From positions 1 to 64,000 of the forward strand of contig NZ_JACCDE010000013.1 of assembly GCF_013415125.1 (NCBI RefSeq): DNA of 64,000 nt, in the 5' to 3' direction. Positions 23,773 to 32,891 of the stretch are shown here, piece by piece. The position numbers and the translations under genes were made by a program. The notes below the pieces were generated by a model. The model searched no databases. It saw nothing but the letters and a program-made list of their open reading frames with translations, and was not told the DNA's origin. Origin of the DNA: Vreelandella glaciei. Its GTDB lineage: Bacteria > Pseudomonadota > Gammaproteobacteria > Pseudomonadales > Halomonadaceae. The stretch's first letter is position 1; each line of letters opens with the position of its first letter.

Positions 23773-23884
23773 GAAAAGCGTGCATATCATAGCGAATGTG
23801 GCCGGGTGAGGCTAGCCCCTTTGCGCTATCTTGATGTCATTACGGCACTTTATGGGGATTGGGCAGTCTGGTGAGTAGTTCTTT

Positions 23885-24475
23885 ATGCGGAGACGCGCTG
23901 TGAAAGCATTGATTGCTCTATTCCCCTTATTGTTGGCGCTGCCCGTGCACGCTGATTGGCAGCTTGATCCTGGCCAGTCGCGGGTGCAGGCATCGATTAC
24001 ACAGTTGAACGGCGAAGCACCGCAAACTCATCACCATCAGGTGCGCGATCTGCAGGGTGATATCTCCAGCGATGGCACCCTGCGCTTACCGTTAAAGCTC
24101 AGCCAAACCGATGTGCTGGAGCGCTTTGGCGAGCTTCCGCCGTGGGTAGGCTTGCTGGCGAACACCACCTTGGTGACGCTAGAGGCGCAAATGCCGCCAG
24201 AGCGGTTGGACGGTTTGGATATTGGCGAATCGCTGGTCGAGACTCTAACTTTTCGCGTTCAGTCTGACATGATTAATCAGCAGGAGTCCGTGCCGCTGCG
24301 CTTTACCCGGGAAGGACTAAATGCAATACGCGTGACTCACGCGGAGCCAATGGCAATGGATGGCCGTGCTTTGATGGCCAACAGCACGGTGCGTACCGTG
24401 CTGTCGATGCTGGGCTATAAGGAGATTGACGAGCATGTGCCCGTCACCCTCAATGCGCTCCTAGTTAATAGGTAA
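23885..24475 (+). CDS. YceI-like periplasmic protein
   Basis: This 196-residue secreted protein has a signal peptide at about residues 1-23 (cleavage after PVHA). The mature part starts DWQLDPGQSRVQASITQLN and continues with RDLQGDISSDGTLRLPLKLS, in the style of the YceI lipocalin-like fold, which binds polyisoprenoid-type lipids. It is the first gene of the conserved chromosome after the tRNA and is transcribed alone. The exact substrate is unknown. A start at 23885 is taken; a second Met is not available nearby. Confidence 0.75.
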   Translation: MRRRAVKALIALFPLLLALPVHADWQLDPGQSRVQASITQLNGEAPQTHHHQVRDLQGDISSDGTLRLPLKLSQTDVLERFGELPPWVGLLANTTLVTLEAQMPPERLDGLDIGESLVETLTFRVQSDMINQQESVPLRFTREGLNAIRVTHAEPMAMDGRALMANSTVRTVLSMLGYKEIDEHVPVTLNALLVNR

Positions 24476-24506
24476 TAGTTAATCGGTAGTCGTTAACAGT
24501 TAAAGA

Positions 24507-26315
24507 TTAACGACTGAGTGCTTCTACATCCCCCGCCTGGGCTTCGCCGGTTTGTACGCGCCACTGGGCGGCATAGTGGCCGTTAGCCACCAGTAGGCTT
24601 GAGTGGCTGCCCCACTCAGCCACTTGGCCTTTCTCGATCACCACGATCTCATCGGCATGCACGATGGTCGAAAGCCGGTGGGCAATCATAATCACCGTGC
24701 GGCCATGGGCGATGCGCTTGAGCGAGCGCTGAATGGCCGCCTCGGTCTCGTTATCCACCGCACTGGTGGCTTCATCCAGTACCAAAATAGGCGGGTCTTT
24801 AAGCAGCGCCCTGGCTAGAGAAAGCCGCTGGCGTTGGCCGCCGGAAAGCCGCACGCCCCGCTCCCCTACCGGTGTATCCAATCCTTGGGGCAGCGTTTCG
24901 ATAAAGCTCCACGCCTCGGCGGTTTTGGCGGCGTCGATAATTTCAGCTTCATCCGCATCGGGCTTACCGTAGGCGATATTGTCGCGAATGCTGCCTTCGA
25001 ACAGGTAAACGTCCTGGCTAACCAGGCCAATCGATTGGCGTAGCGAGTTCATGCTGACATCGATAATCGGCTGGCCGTCGATGAGTACTCGTCCGTTTTC
25101 CGGGTCGTAAAAACGCAGCAGCAGTTTGATCAGCGTCGATTTCCCCGAGCCGGTCGCTCCCACCAGCGCCAGGGTGTTCCCTGCAGGCACGTGTAGGTGA
25201 ATACCATCGACCCCGACTAAGCTGGTGGCGTAGTGAAAGCTCACATTGTCGATGGTCACTTCGCCGCGCACCGGCTGAGCGAGTGGTGTGGTGCTGTCGT
25301 CTTTGACCGTAATCGGCACTTCGAGCAGATCAAGGATGCGCCGCGTGCTGGCCATGGCGCGCTCAAACAGGTCGATCACTTGGGCCAGGCCGGTGAGTGG
25401 CCAGAGCAGCCGCTGGGTCAGAAACACCAGCACGCCGTAAGCGCCAACATTCAGCGAGCCGTTGAGTGCCATCATGCCGCCAACGGTAAAGGTGGCGAGA
25501 AAGCCCGCCAAAATCGCCATGCGGATGACCGGAATAAAGGCGGAGCTAACCTTGATCGCGCGGCGGTTGGCTTCAACATAGGCTTCGCTAGCATCGCGCA
25601 GGCGCTCGGCTTCGCGGTCTTCGCTGGTAAAACTTTTAATCGTGGCAATGCCGCTTAGGTTGTTGGATAACCGGCTGGCCAGATCCCCCACTTTCTCGCG
25701 CACATCGCTATACAGCGGCCCGGCCTTGCGCTGGAAGAAGAACGCACCCCAGATAATCAGCGGAATCGGGGTAAATGCCAACAGCGCAATCAGCGGTGAA
25801 AGCACGAAGAACACCGCGCCCACTGCTATCACCGTGACGACCACCTGAATCAAGGCATTGGCGCCACCGTCCAGAAAGCGCTCAAGCTGATTGACGTCAT
25901 CGTTCATGGTGGCCACTAGCTGGCCGGAGCTTTTCGATTCAAAGAACGCCATATCGAGGCGCTGGGCATGCTCGTAGGTATCCTGTCGCATATCTGCCTG
26001 TAGCCGCTGGGCCAGGTTGCGCCAGAGGATTTGGAACAGATACTCGAACAGCGATTCTCCTGCCCAGATAACGAACGTCAGCACTGCCAACATGGTGATC
26101 TGCTGCTGAGGCGTTTCAAATCCCAAACTCGCCACAAAGCTCTGCTCTTGGTTGACCACCACATCAATGGCGACACCAATCAAAATCTCGGGGGCAATAT
26201 CAAACAGCTTGTTGATAACGGAACAAGCGGTGGCGGCCATGATGCGCCGCCGGTAGCCTTTGGCATAGCGCAGCAGGCGCACCAAGGCTTGAAAACTGTG
26301 TGCAGGAGAGGACAC
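24507..26315 (-). CDS. ABC exporter, fused permease and ATPase
   Basis: This 602-residue half-transporter functions as a homodimer or heterodimer in the inner membrane. A six-helix transmembrane domain covers about residues 20-325. The nucleotide-binding domain follows with Walker A GATGSGKST (386-394), Q-loop LVSQDVYLFEGSI, signature LSGGQRQR (490-497), Walker B ILVLDEATSAVD and the H-loop IAHRLSTIVHAD. It is of the MsbA/multidrug type; the cargo cannot be deduced. It stands alone between the YceI-like gene and the siderophore locus. Confidence 0.92.
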   Translation of the reverse strand: MSSPAHSFQALVRLLRYAKGYRRRIMAATACSVINKLFDIAPEILIGVAIDVVVNQEQSFVASLGFETPQQQITMLAVLTFVIWAGESLFEYLFQILWRNLAQRLQADMRQDTYEHAQRLDMAFFESKSSGQLVATMNDDVNQLERFLDGGANALIQVVVTVIAVGAVFFVLSPLIALLAFTPIPLIIWGAFFFQRKAGPLYSDVREKVGDLASRLSNNLSGIATIKSFTSEDREAERLRDASEAYVEANRRAIKVSSAFIPVIRMAILAGFLATFTVGGMMALNGSLNVGAYGVLVFLTQRLLWPLTGLAQVIDLFERAMASTRRILDLLEVPITVKDDSTTPLAQPVRGEVTIDNVSFHYATSLVGVDGIHLHVPAGNTLALVGATGSGKSTLIKLLLRFYDPENGRVLIDGQPIIDVSMNSLRQSIGLVSQDVYLFEGSIRDNIAYGKPDADEAEIIDAAKTAEAWSFIETLPQGLDTPVGERGVRLSGGQRQRLSLARALLKDPPILVLDEATSAVDNETEAAIQRSLKRIAHGRTVIMIAHRLSTIVHADEIVVIEKGQVAEWGSHSSLLVANGHYAAQWRVQTGEAQAGDVEALSR

Positions 26316-26428
26316 AAGTATTCCTTACTGAGTGATTATCGAGGCATTAGAGTAATGAAATAGCCTCGCTATCTCTAGCGGGCATCCGCTTTTAGCAGAC
26401 ATTGATCGTGCCACGCTTGGCTGATGGC

Positions 26429-27247
26429 CTAATAAGCGGGCTCTGAACAGCGCCTCACGTTGGCCAACAAGGGGCTGCCGGTATCGGGGTCGATAAGTAG
26501 CGTGCACTCGACTTGATAGAGCGTGCGCACTAGATCAGGCGTCACCACCTGCGCGGGCGGTCCTTGCGCAACAATCTGCCCTTCGCGCATGGCGATGAGA
26601 TGGTCGGCATAGCGACAGGCACTGGCAAGGTCATGCAACACCATCACGACGGTGCGGCCATGGTGAGCAAGGTGTTTGACCAACTCAAACACTTCAATCT
26701 GATGCCCTAGATCCAGTGCGGAGGTGGGCTCGTCCAGCAACAACAGCGGGGTTTGCTGGGCGATGGTCATGGCAATCCAGGCGCGCTGCCGCTGGCCGCC
26801 GGAAAGCGCATCAATTGGCCTGTCCGCGAGCGGCTCAAGCCCTGCGGCTGCCAGTGCATGCTGAACCACGCGCTGATCCTCCGCCGACCATTGGCGCAAC
26901 CAGCCCTGGTGGGGCTGGCGGCCAAAGCGGATTAGTTCGGTCACGGTCAAGCCTTCCGGCGCTACGGCCTCTTGGGGCAGCAGCGCCAGCTGAGTGGCTA
27001 ACTGGCGAGTGGGCAGGCGTTGAATATCGCCACCGTCCAGCAATACCAGCCCGCTATCAGGTTTATGCAGGCGCGCAAGCCCGGCCAGTAGCGTCGATTT
27101 TCCGCACCCATTGGGGCCCACAATCGCGGTCACTTTGCCGCTGGGTAGAGCGATATCCAAGCCGTTGATCACCTGCCGGGCGCCATAGCTCATGCCGAGT
27201 GATTGGGTCGACAGTGACGGTAACGCAGAGTTGGAAGGTTGGCTCAT
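26429..27247 (-). CDS. Siderophore ABC transporter ATPase (FecE/FepC-like)
   Basis: This has 272 residues from the ATG at 27247, which overlaps the permease stop (ATGA) and has GGAG seven bases upstream; the frame itself opens at 27289. Walker A is GPNGCGKST at about 43-51, signature LSGGQRQRAW, Walker B LLLLDEPTSALD, followed by H-loop VLHDLASACRYAD. This pattern is specific to the iron-siderophore/vitamin B12 importer ATPases. It powers the two permeases encoded directly upstream. Confidence 0.93.
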   Translation of the reverse strand: MSQPSNSALPSLSTQSLGMSYGARQVINGLDIALPSGKVTAIVGPNGCGKSTLLAGLARLHKPDSGLVLLDGGDIQRLPTRQLATQLALLPQEAVAPEGLTVTELIRFGRQPHQGWLRQWSAEDQRVVQHALAAAGLEPLADRPIDALSGGQRQRAWIAMTIAQQTPLLLLDEPTSALDLGHQIEVFELVKHLAHHGRTVVMVLHDLASACRYADHLIAMREGQIVAQGPPAQVVTPDLVRTLYQVECTLLIDPDTGSPLLANVRRCSEPAY

Positions 27248-28371
27248 GTAAAGCTCCGTTGAGGACGCATTAATATCCAAAGTAACCACGGCCCGCCGAC
27301 CACGGCCGTGACAATACCGACCGGAATCTCAATCGGCGCCAACAGTGTGCGCCCGGCCAGGTCAGCCAGCACCATCACCAAGGCCCCTGCCAGCGTTGCC
27401 GCCGTAATCGGCACTCCGCGCGAGCTCGACAGCGAGCGGGCAATCTCTGGGCCAATCAGCCCCACCATGCCAACAGGCCCTGCCACCGCGACGGCCAGGC
27501 CGGTCAGCGCCACCGAAAGCAGCAACACTTCTAATCGACGGCGTTTAACATTGACCCCTAAACCACTGGCGGTGGCATCTTTAAAACGTAGCAACGTAAG
27601 CGAACGAGCTAACATCAGCGCTGTGATCAAACCTAGCACTAACCCAAACATCAGCAGTTGTAGCGCGCCGCTGGGGCGGGCATTGAGCGAACCGACGGTC
27701 CAGGGGTAGGCGGCATTGGCGGTGTCGATCGCCACGCGAGCGAGAAGTAGCTGAGTGACAGCGCCAAACACGGCACCAACGCCAATGCCCGCAACGATAA
27801 AGCGATAACCCTGGGTGCCGCTGCCCGCCGCCAAGCCAAACGTGAGCACCGCGGCGGTGGTCGCCCCGGCTAATGCCATGGCGGGGGGCGCAATGGAAAC
27901 GCCGATGCCTACGATAGAGGCCACCGCAAACGCCGTCGCGCCATTATCAATGCCGATAATGCCGGGGGTCGCCAGGCGATTGCGGGCTAACGTTTGCATT
28001 AAAATGCCGGCCAGGGCAAAGGCCGCACCGGTGCAAGCGGCGGCGGCTAACCGCGGCAGGCGGAGCTCCTGCACCACGAAGTTCGCCATCATATCCGCCT
28101 TGCCAAACAGCGCATGCAACACCCCCATCGGGGCGACGTTGACGCTCCCCAGGCTCAGGTAGAGCACACTGGCCAACAGAAACGCGCCTAACAAGCTCGC
28201 ATTGACCGTTACCGCACGCCGCTCCAGCAGCACACTTTGGTCGCCATGGCGGCTTCGCCAGGCCAAGCGCCAATAGCCTTGGGGTGGCGAAATGGAGATA
28301 CGAGCCGGTCGTGTAGAAGCGGCATCGAGAGCAGAAGAGCGGACTGGGGTAGGTTTCATTGTTCCACTCAT
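27244..28371 (-). CDS. FecCD-family siderophore permease
   Basis: This has 375 residues from the ATG at 28371, which overlaps the preceding permease stop. The frame extends upstream to 28662, but that part is out of phase inside the other permease gene. About nine or ten membrane helices are present, with the FecCD signatures QTLARNRLATPGIIGIDNGA and the cytoplasmic coupling loop GLIGPEIARSL. The N-terminal 50 residues are polar and unusually long for the family. It forms the channel with the upstream permease. Confidence 0.92.
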   Translation of the reverse strand: MSGTMKPTPVRSSALDAASTRPARISISPPQGYWRLAWRSRHGDQSVLLERRAVTVNASLLGAFLLASVLYLSLGSVNVAPMGVLHALFGKADMMANFVVQELRLPRLAAAACTGAAFALAGILMQTLARNRLATPGIIGIDNGATAFAVASIVGIGVSIAPPAMALAGATTAAVLTFGLAAGSGTQGYRFIVAGIGVGAVFGAVTQLLLARVAIDTANAAYPWTVGSLNARPSGALQLLMFGLVLGLITALMLARSLTLLRFKDATASGLGVNVKRRRLEVLLLSVALTGLAVAVAGPVGMVGLIGPEIARSLSSSRGVPITAATLAGALVMVLADLAGRTLLAPIEIPVGIVTAVVGGPWLLWILMRPQRSFT

Positions 28372-29393
28372 AGCATCGGCAAACGGCGTGCACGCACCAC
28401 CGCTATGAGCACGGGCGCACCGCATAGCGCGGTGAGTACGCCCAGCGGCAGTTCTGAAGGGGCCACGACGACACGAGATACAATGTCCGCCGACAACACC
28501 ATCAAAGGACCAATGGGAAGGCAGAACCATAGCGTGCGACGAATATCTGGCCCGGCAAACGCGCGCGCAACAAACGGCACGACCAGTCCAACGAACGCGA
28601 TGGGCCCTGCAATAGCGGTAGCCGCGCCGACCAAGAGCGCCACACAAGCAACCACCAACCAACGAATAAGGTTGGGGTGGTGGCCCAACCCCGAGGCAAC
28701 CCGTTCCCCCAGTGCTAACGCGGCTAACGGCCGGGCGATTAGTAATACGATAATGGAAGCGACCAGCATACTGGGCAGCACCGAGAGCAGGTCGTCCAAG
28801 CGGCGGCCAGCCAAACTGCCAATGACCCAGAAGCGAATTTCATCAGCGGCGCGCTGGTCATAAAGCAGTATCAACGAGGTGAGGGACGCCAGTAGCCCCG
28901 AAAACGCAGCGCCAGCAAGCACGAGCCGTATAGGGTCGTTACCCACACCGCGAAAACGCGCCACGCTCAATACGCACACGCAACCCATCAAGGCGCCCAA
29001 CTGGGCAACGGAAATACGCAGCGTGGCCGCACTGGCCCCCAACACCAAGGCCAGTGCCACGGCAAAGGCCGCGCCCGCGCTCACCCCTAATAAGCCTGGC
29101 TCAGCCAGCGGGTTACGCGCCACCGCTTGTAACAGCGCCCCCGCCACGCCTAATGCCATGCCCACCACAATGCCGATTAACGTTCGCGGTGCGCGCAATT
29201 CCCAGACAATAAAGTGTGCTTCACTGTCTTGGGAACCGCTTAACAGCGCCATGGCTCTACCGGGGCCAACGCTGCCCGCGCCGATCAACAGGCTAACGAG
29301 GCTCACCGCCACAAGGGCGGTGAGCAGGAACAGCATTAACGTGCGCGGGTTAGCTCTTTTAACGGCTAAGGTTGCGAATTGTGAAACCCTCAC
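28368..29393 (-). CDS. FecCD-family siderophore permease
   Basis: This is a 341-residue polytopic permease. It contains LLQAVARNPLAEPGLLGVSA (the conserved NPLA.P..LG motif) and GLVVPFVARAF near the C-terminus, typical of FecC/FecD. It is paired with the downstream FecD-like gene, with four-base overlaps on both sides, so all four genes of the locus are translationally coupled. Confidence 0.93.
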   Translation of the reverse strand: MRVSQFATLAVKRANPRTLMLFLLTALVAVSLVSLLIGAGSVGPGRAMALLSGSQDSEAHFIVWELRAPRTLIGIVVGMALGVAGALLQAVARNPLAEPGLLGVSAGAAFAVALALVLGASAATLRISVAQLGALMGCVCVLSVARFRGVGNDPIRLVLAGAAFSGLLASLTSLILLYDQRAADEIRFWVIGSLAGRRLDDLLSVLPSMLVASIIVLLIARPLAALALGERVASGLGHHPNLIRWLVVACVALLVGAATAIAGPIAFVGLVVPFVARAFAGPDIRRTLWFCLPIGPLMVLSADIVSRVVVAPSELPLGVLTALCGAPVLIAVVRARRLPML

Positions 29394-30361
29394 GGCAACA
29401 GCGCAGCCTCAATCTCATCAAGAATGGCTTGGGCGGCCAGCGGGCCGTTGGCGCTTGTCCAGAGCTGGCCATCCACAGGGACAACACGCTCTTGCTGCAC
29501 CACATTTAAGCGCGTAAAGGCACTACTCTGCTTAGCCGACTCCAACGCTGCTTTACCATCATCGTTGAGCGTTGCTAGAAACAGCCAGTCACCATCCACT
29601 TGTGAAAGGTTTTCCAGGCTAAGCACATCGCTGTGCACACCGCGCTCGCCCACTAACCCACCGTCCTGAACGTCCAGCCCAGCTTGGGCTAACAATCCAG
29701 CGGCGAAAAGGTTTTGCGACATCACCATGGGGCCGCCGGGCATCCAACGAATAAGGAAAGCACTACCAGCCGCCCCTGCTTCGTCCACGGCTTGACTAAC
29801 CTCAGCGGCACGTTGCTCTACGGCCGCAATGGCGTCTTCTATCGCGGCCTGGCGATTGAGGGCTTCGCCATAAAGGCGCGCTTCGGCTTTCCAGTTATCC
29901 GGTGCCAGCGGCTGAGTGGGTGGCACCACCGTAGGTGCAATGCGGGAAAGCAACTGATACTGCTCATCAGCCAGTTGCGCTGGCGCCAGAATCAGATCCG
30001 GCTGCTGCGCCAGCACGGCTTCAATATTGATCTCGCGCACCACACCCATGATCGCTGGTCGGTCATCCCCCAGATGCGGCTCTATATAACGGGCGACATT
30101 GTCGCCACCGCGGGAGGTAACCGCGCCTAGTGGTTTCACACCTGCCGCCACGGCGGCGTCCAGTGCGCCTTCATAAAGCGTCACCACGCGCTCGGGGGTT
30201 CCTTCAACCTCTACATCGCCAAACGCCGTTTCCAGCGTGCGAGCGTGCACGGCAGACACGCCTAATGCACTGATGAATAAAACATTCAATAACGCAGCAG
30301 CCATGCTCAGGCGCCCGCGCTTGGGACGGGCGAAGGCTAACGATGTGATTTGAGCCAGCAT
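29390..30361 (-). CDS. Periplasmic siderophore-binding protein (FecB-like)
   Basis: This 323-residue protein has an export signal (residues about 15-41, cleavage after VHA). The type III periplasmic binding fold begins ETAFGDVEVEGTPERVVTLY and includes the central DLILAPAQLADEQYQLL helix and the final QAILDEIEAAL helix. It would deliver a ferric siderophore from the outer-membrane receptor to the permease pair. First gene of the minus-strand operon, with a Fur-like box just upstream. Confidence 0.9.
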   Translation of the reverse strand: MLAQITSLAFARPKRGRLSMAAALLNVLFISALGVSAVHARTLETAFGDVEVEGTPERVVTLYEGALDAAVAAGVKPLGAVTSRGGDNVARYIEPHLGDDRPAIMGVVREINIEAVLAQQPDLILAPAQLADEQYQLLSRIAPTVVPPTQPLAPDNWKAEARLYGEALNRQAAIEDAIAAVEQRAAEVSQAVDEAGAAGSAFLIRWMPGGPMVMSQNLFAAGLLAQAGLDVQDGGLVGERGVHSDVLSLENLSQVDGDWLFLATLNDDGKAALESAKQSSAFTRLNVVQQERVVPVDGQLWTSANGPLAAQAILDEIEAALLP

Positions 30362-30392
30362 TGATTTCTCTCGAACAAAGAAGATAGAGAAA

Positions 30393-30408
30393 GATAGTAA
30401 CGATTCTC
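30393..30408. promoter_or_regulatory. Fur-box-like sequence upstream of the siderophore ABC operon
   Basis: On the operon strand the sequence is GAGAATCGTTACTATC, close to the classical GAGAATCATTATC core of Fur sites. It lies 32 bases before the start of the binding-protein gene. Iron-dependent repression is inferred. Confidence 0.55.
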
Positions 30409-30556
30409 AAAAACTCTTGCACTATTATTTGAACGAATAGAGCGTTCCATTTAACGCAACGCATTGAGGCACTTAAGGTTTCATTTTACGCAACGGAGCG
30501 TTCCTACAATTTGCATCGCAAATAGGAACTTTTCTTTTTAGAATCACAAACCTACT

Positions 30557-30575
30557 TGATAATAAATATCATTAG
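30557..30575. promoter_or_regulatory. Fur-box-like sequence upstream of the first TonB receptor
   Basis: TGATAATAAATATCATTAG contains the inverted pair TGATA...TATCA and matches the GATAATNATTATC style. It lies about 30 bases before the receptor start, in position to block transcription. Confidence 0.6.
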
Positions 30576-30604
30576 AAAGCAAATCGTATTACCAAGGGAT
30601 ACAC

Positions 30605-32737
30605 ATGCACTACTTCACTCGTCGTACATTAACCAGTGCCATCGCGCTCGCCACATTATCTACGGGTGCCCATGCCCAAGAAGCCACTCAGCTTAATAAG
30701 ATGGTGGTCTCTGCCAGTGGCTTTGAGCAAGCGTTGGTAGACGCCCCGGCCAGCATTTCGGTGATAACACGCGAGGAGCTAGAGCGCACGCGGGTGACGA
30801 GCATTGCCGATGCCCTGCGTGATGTGGAAGGCGTCGATGTGGGCGGCCAAGTGGGTAAAACGGGGGGCAGTAATATCAGCATCCGTGGCATGCCCAGCGA
30901 CTACACCTTGATACTGATCGACGGGCGCCGCCAGAACGCAGCGGGCAGCGTGACGCCTAACGGCTTTGGTGAAACCTCGACCAGCTTCTTCCCGCCTGTC
31001 TCTAGCATTGAACGCATTGAGGTAATACGTGGGCCGATGTCGACCCTTTATGGCTCCGATGCCATGGGCGGCGTGATCAACATCATTACCCGCCGCGTTG
31101 GCCGTGAGTGGACTGGCTCAGTAGGTATTGAGAACACCTTTAACCAGGATCGTGACTTCGGCGATCGCCGTGAGATCAATCTCTACACCAGCGGGCCACT
31201 GATTGAAGATACCGTGGGCGTCCAGCTACGCGGGCGCTTTTATGAGCGCGACGCATCCGAGCTTGTCTACAGCGACGAAAACGGTGACCCGATCGAAGTG
31301 AGCCAGCGAGGCCCCAGCCCTGTCGAGAGCGACATTTACAACCTGGGCGGCAAACTGACCTGGACCCCGAACGGCGACAATGACCTTTGGGTTGATGGTG
31401 AAATCAACCGGCAGCGCTATAACAACGATGAGTGCCAGCTGGGCACGCTGGATGGCCGTACTCGCAGTTGCGACCCCGAACCCGGCGAAGCCTTTGGCTA
31501 CTCTGATGAGCTGCGTTTCGAGCGTGAGCAAGTCGCGATTGGCCACACGGGGCGATTTGCGTCGGGCACTTTAGAATCCAGCCTAATGCGCAATACCACT
31601 GAAACCAAAGGGCGCACCATTCCAGGCACCATCGGTGAAGCTTACGATGGTTTTCCCGGCATTGTCGGCGGCGACCCGCGCGAGCTTGAGACGACTAACA
31701 CGGTGCTCGATAGCAAGTTCATCATGCCGTTAGGCAATCACATGACCACCGTAGGGATGCAGTGGTGGGATGCCGAACTTAACGACGACCTGGCAGGGGA
31801 AACCTTTGAGCAAACCACGTGGTCACTATTTGCTGAAGACGAGTGGCTGTTGCAAGAGAACTTAGCGCTTACTTTAGGCGGCCGCTATGACCATCACGAT
31901 GCCTTTGGCAGCCAGTTTAGCCCACGTAGTTACCTGGTCTGGAACACGACGCCGGAGTGGACGCTAAAAGGGGGCATTAGCCGCGGCTACAAAACGCCCA
32001 CACTTAATGCCCTGCACGACGGCATTAACGGTGTAACAGGCCAAGGCACGGTGCTCACCATAGGCAACCCTGACCTGGAGCCCGAAACCAGCACCAGTAG
32101 CGAGATCGGCGCGCACTACGATAATCAACAGGGCTTCACCGTTAGCGCGACGCTGTTCTACAACCAGTTTGACGACAAGATTGCCAGCGGCAACGATATC
32201 TTGATTGAAAACGACCCGCTGATTCCTGACGGCCTGTATGGCCAAGACGTCAATATCGATGAAGCGATCACCCAGGGCGTTGAGCTCGCCACTGGTTATC
32301 AGTTCAACACGGATTGGCGCTTGAGTGCCAACTACACCTATACCGACAGCGAGCAACAAAGCGGCGAAAATAAAGGTGATCCACTGACCGACACACCCGA
32401 GCACGCGATCAATACCACGCTGCGCTGGCAAACCACTGCGAAGCTGGACACATGGCTTTCAGCGGAGTACCGCAGCGAGCGCTACCGTAATCGTGAAGGC
32501 GTTCGGGGCGCGCCTTCCTTCGACGATTTAGGTGATTTTAAAGCCTACTCGCTGTTCCATCTGGGCGGTAGTTACGCAGTCACCAATCAGCTTAATCTGA
32601 GCGCGACCATCTATAACCTGTTCGATAAGGACTTTGTCGACTACCGCGCCTATGGCAATGGCACCAGCTTTGGCAATGTCTACGCCAACAGCGAAGAGGG
32701 CCGCCGCCTGTGGCTGTCGGCCCGCTACGAGTTCTAA
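30605..32737 (+). CDS. TonB-dependent siderophore receptor
   Basis: This is a 710-residue outer-membrane receptor. A signal peptide spans residues 1-24 (GAHA/QEA), and a TonB-box-like LNKMVVSASG is at about 31-40. The plug domain includes ISIRGMPSDYTLILIDGRRQ and RIEVIRGPMSTLYGSDAMGG. A 22-strand barrel ends in the terminal aromatic F710 (ARYEF), as required for assembly. It is divergent from the siderophore ABC operon and shares the intergenic region with two Fur-like boxes. The substrate is probably a catecholate- or citrate-type ferric siderophore, not resolvable by eye. Confidence 0.93.
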   Translation: MHYFTRRTLTSAIALATLSTGAHAQEATQLNKMVVSASGFEQALVDAPASISVITREELERTRVTSIADALRDVEGVDVGGQVGKTGGSNISIRGMPSDYTLILIDGRRQNAAGSVTPNGFGETSTSFFPPVSSIERIEVIRGPMSTLYGSDAMGGVINIITRRVGREWTGSVGIENTFNQDRDFGDRREINLYTSGPLIEDTVGVQLRGRFYERDASELVYSDENGDPIEVSQRGPSPVESDIYNLGGKLTWTPNGDNDLWVDGEINRQRYNNDECQLGTLDGRTRSCDPEPGEAFGYSDELRFEREQVAIGHTGRFASGTLESSLMRNTTETKGRTIPGTIGEAYDGFPGIVGGDPRELETTNTVLDSKFIMPLGNHMTTVGMQWWDAELNDDLAGETFEQTTWSLFAEDEWLLQENLALTLGGRYDHHDAFGSQFSPRSYLVWNTTPEWTLKGGISRGYKTPTLNALHDGINGVTGQGTVLTIGNPDLEPETSTSSEIGAHYDNQQGFTVSATLFYNQFDDKIASGNDILIENDPLIPDGLYGQDVNIDEAITQGVELATGYQFNTDWRLSANYTYTDSEQQSGENKGDPLTDTPEHAINTTLRWQTTAKLDTWLSAEYRSERYRNREGVRGAPSFDDLGDFKAYSLFHLGGSYAVTNQLNLSATIYNLFDKDFVDYRAYGNGTSFGNVYANSEEGRRLWLSARYEF

Positions 32738-32774
32738 CCCCTTTCAGCTCGCTACTGTTTCAATGCTGATTTCT

Positions 32775-32801
32775 GCCCCGGCCATGTGCCGGGGCTTTTT
32801 T
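32775..32801 (+). terminator. Rho-independent terminator of the TonB receptor gene
   Basis: GCCCCGGC, loop CATGT, GCCGGGGC, then TTTTTT. Confidence 0.9.
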
Positions 32802-32830
32802 GTTTATTAGCACATACTTTTCTCAACCCC

Positions 32831-32859
32831 AAAAAAGCGGCTATCGCTGGATAGCCGCT
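32831..32859 (-). terminator. Rho-independent terminator of the second TonB receptor gene
   Basis: On the minus strand AGCGGCTAT, loop CCAGCG, ATAGCCGCT, then TTTTTT. It forms a convergent pair with the preceding terminator. Confidence 0.9.
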
Positions 32860-32891
32860 GCAGTGATGCGTTGATTGTTTGAACGTTACAT

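Noticed and set aside
27247..28662. Long N-terminal extension of the second siderophore permease (start at 28662)
   Set aside because: The first 97 codons lie in the wrong frame inside the upstream permease gene; the ATGA overlap at 28368-28371 gives the usual start.
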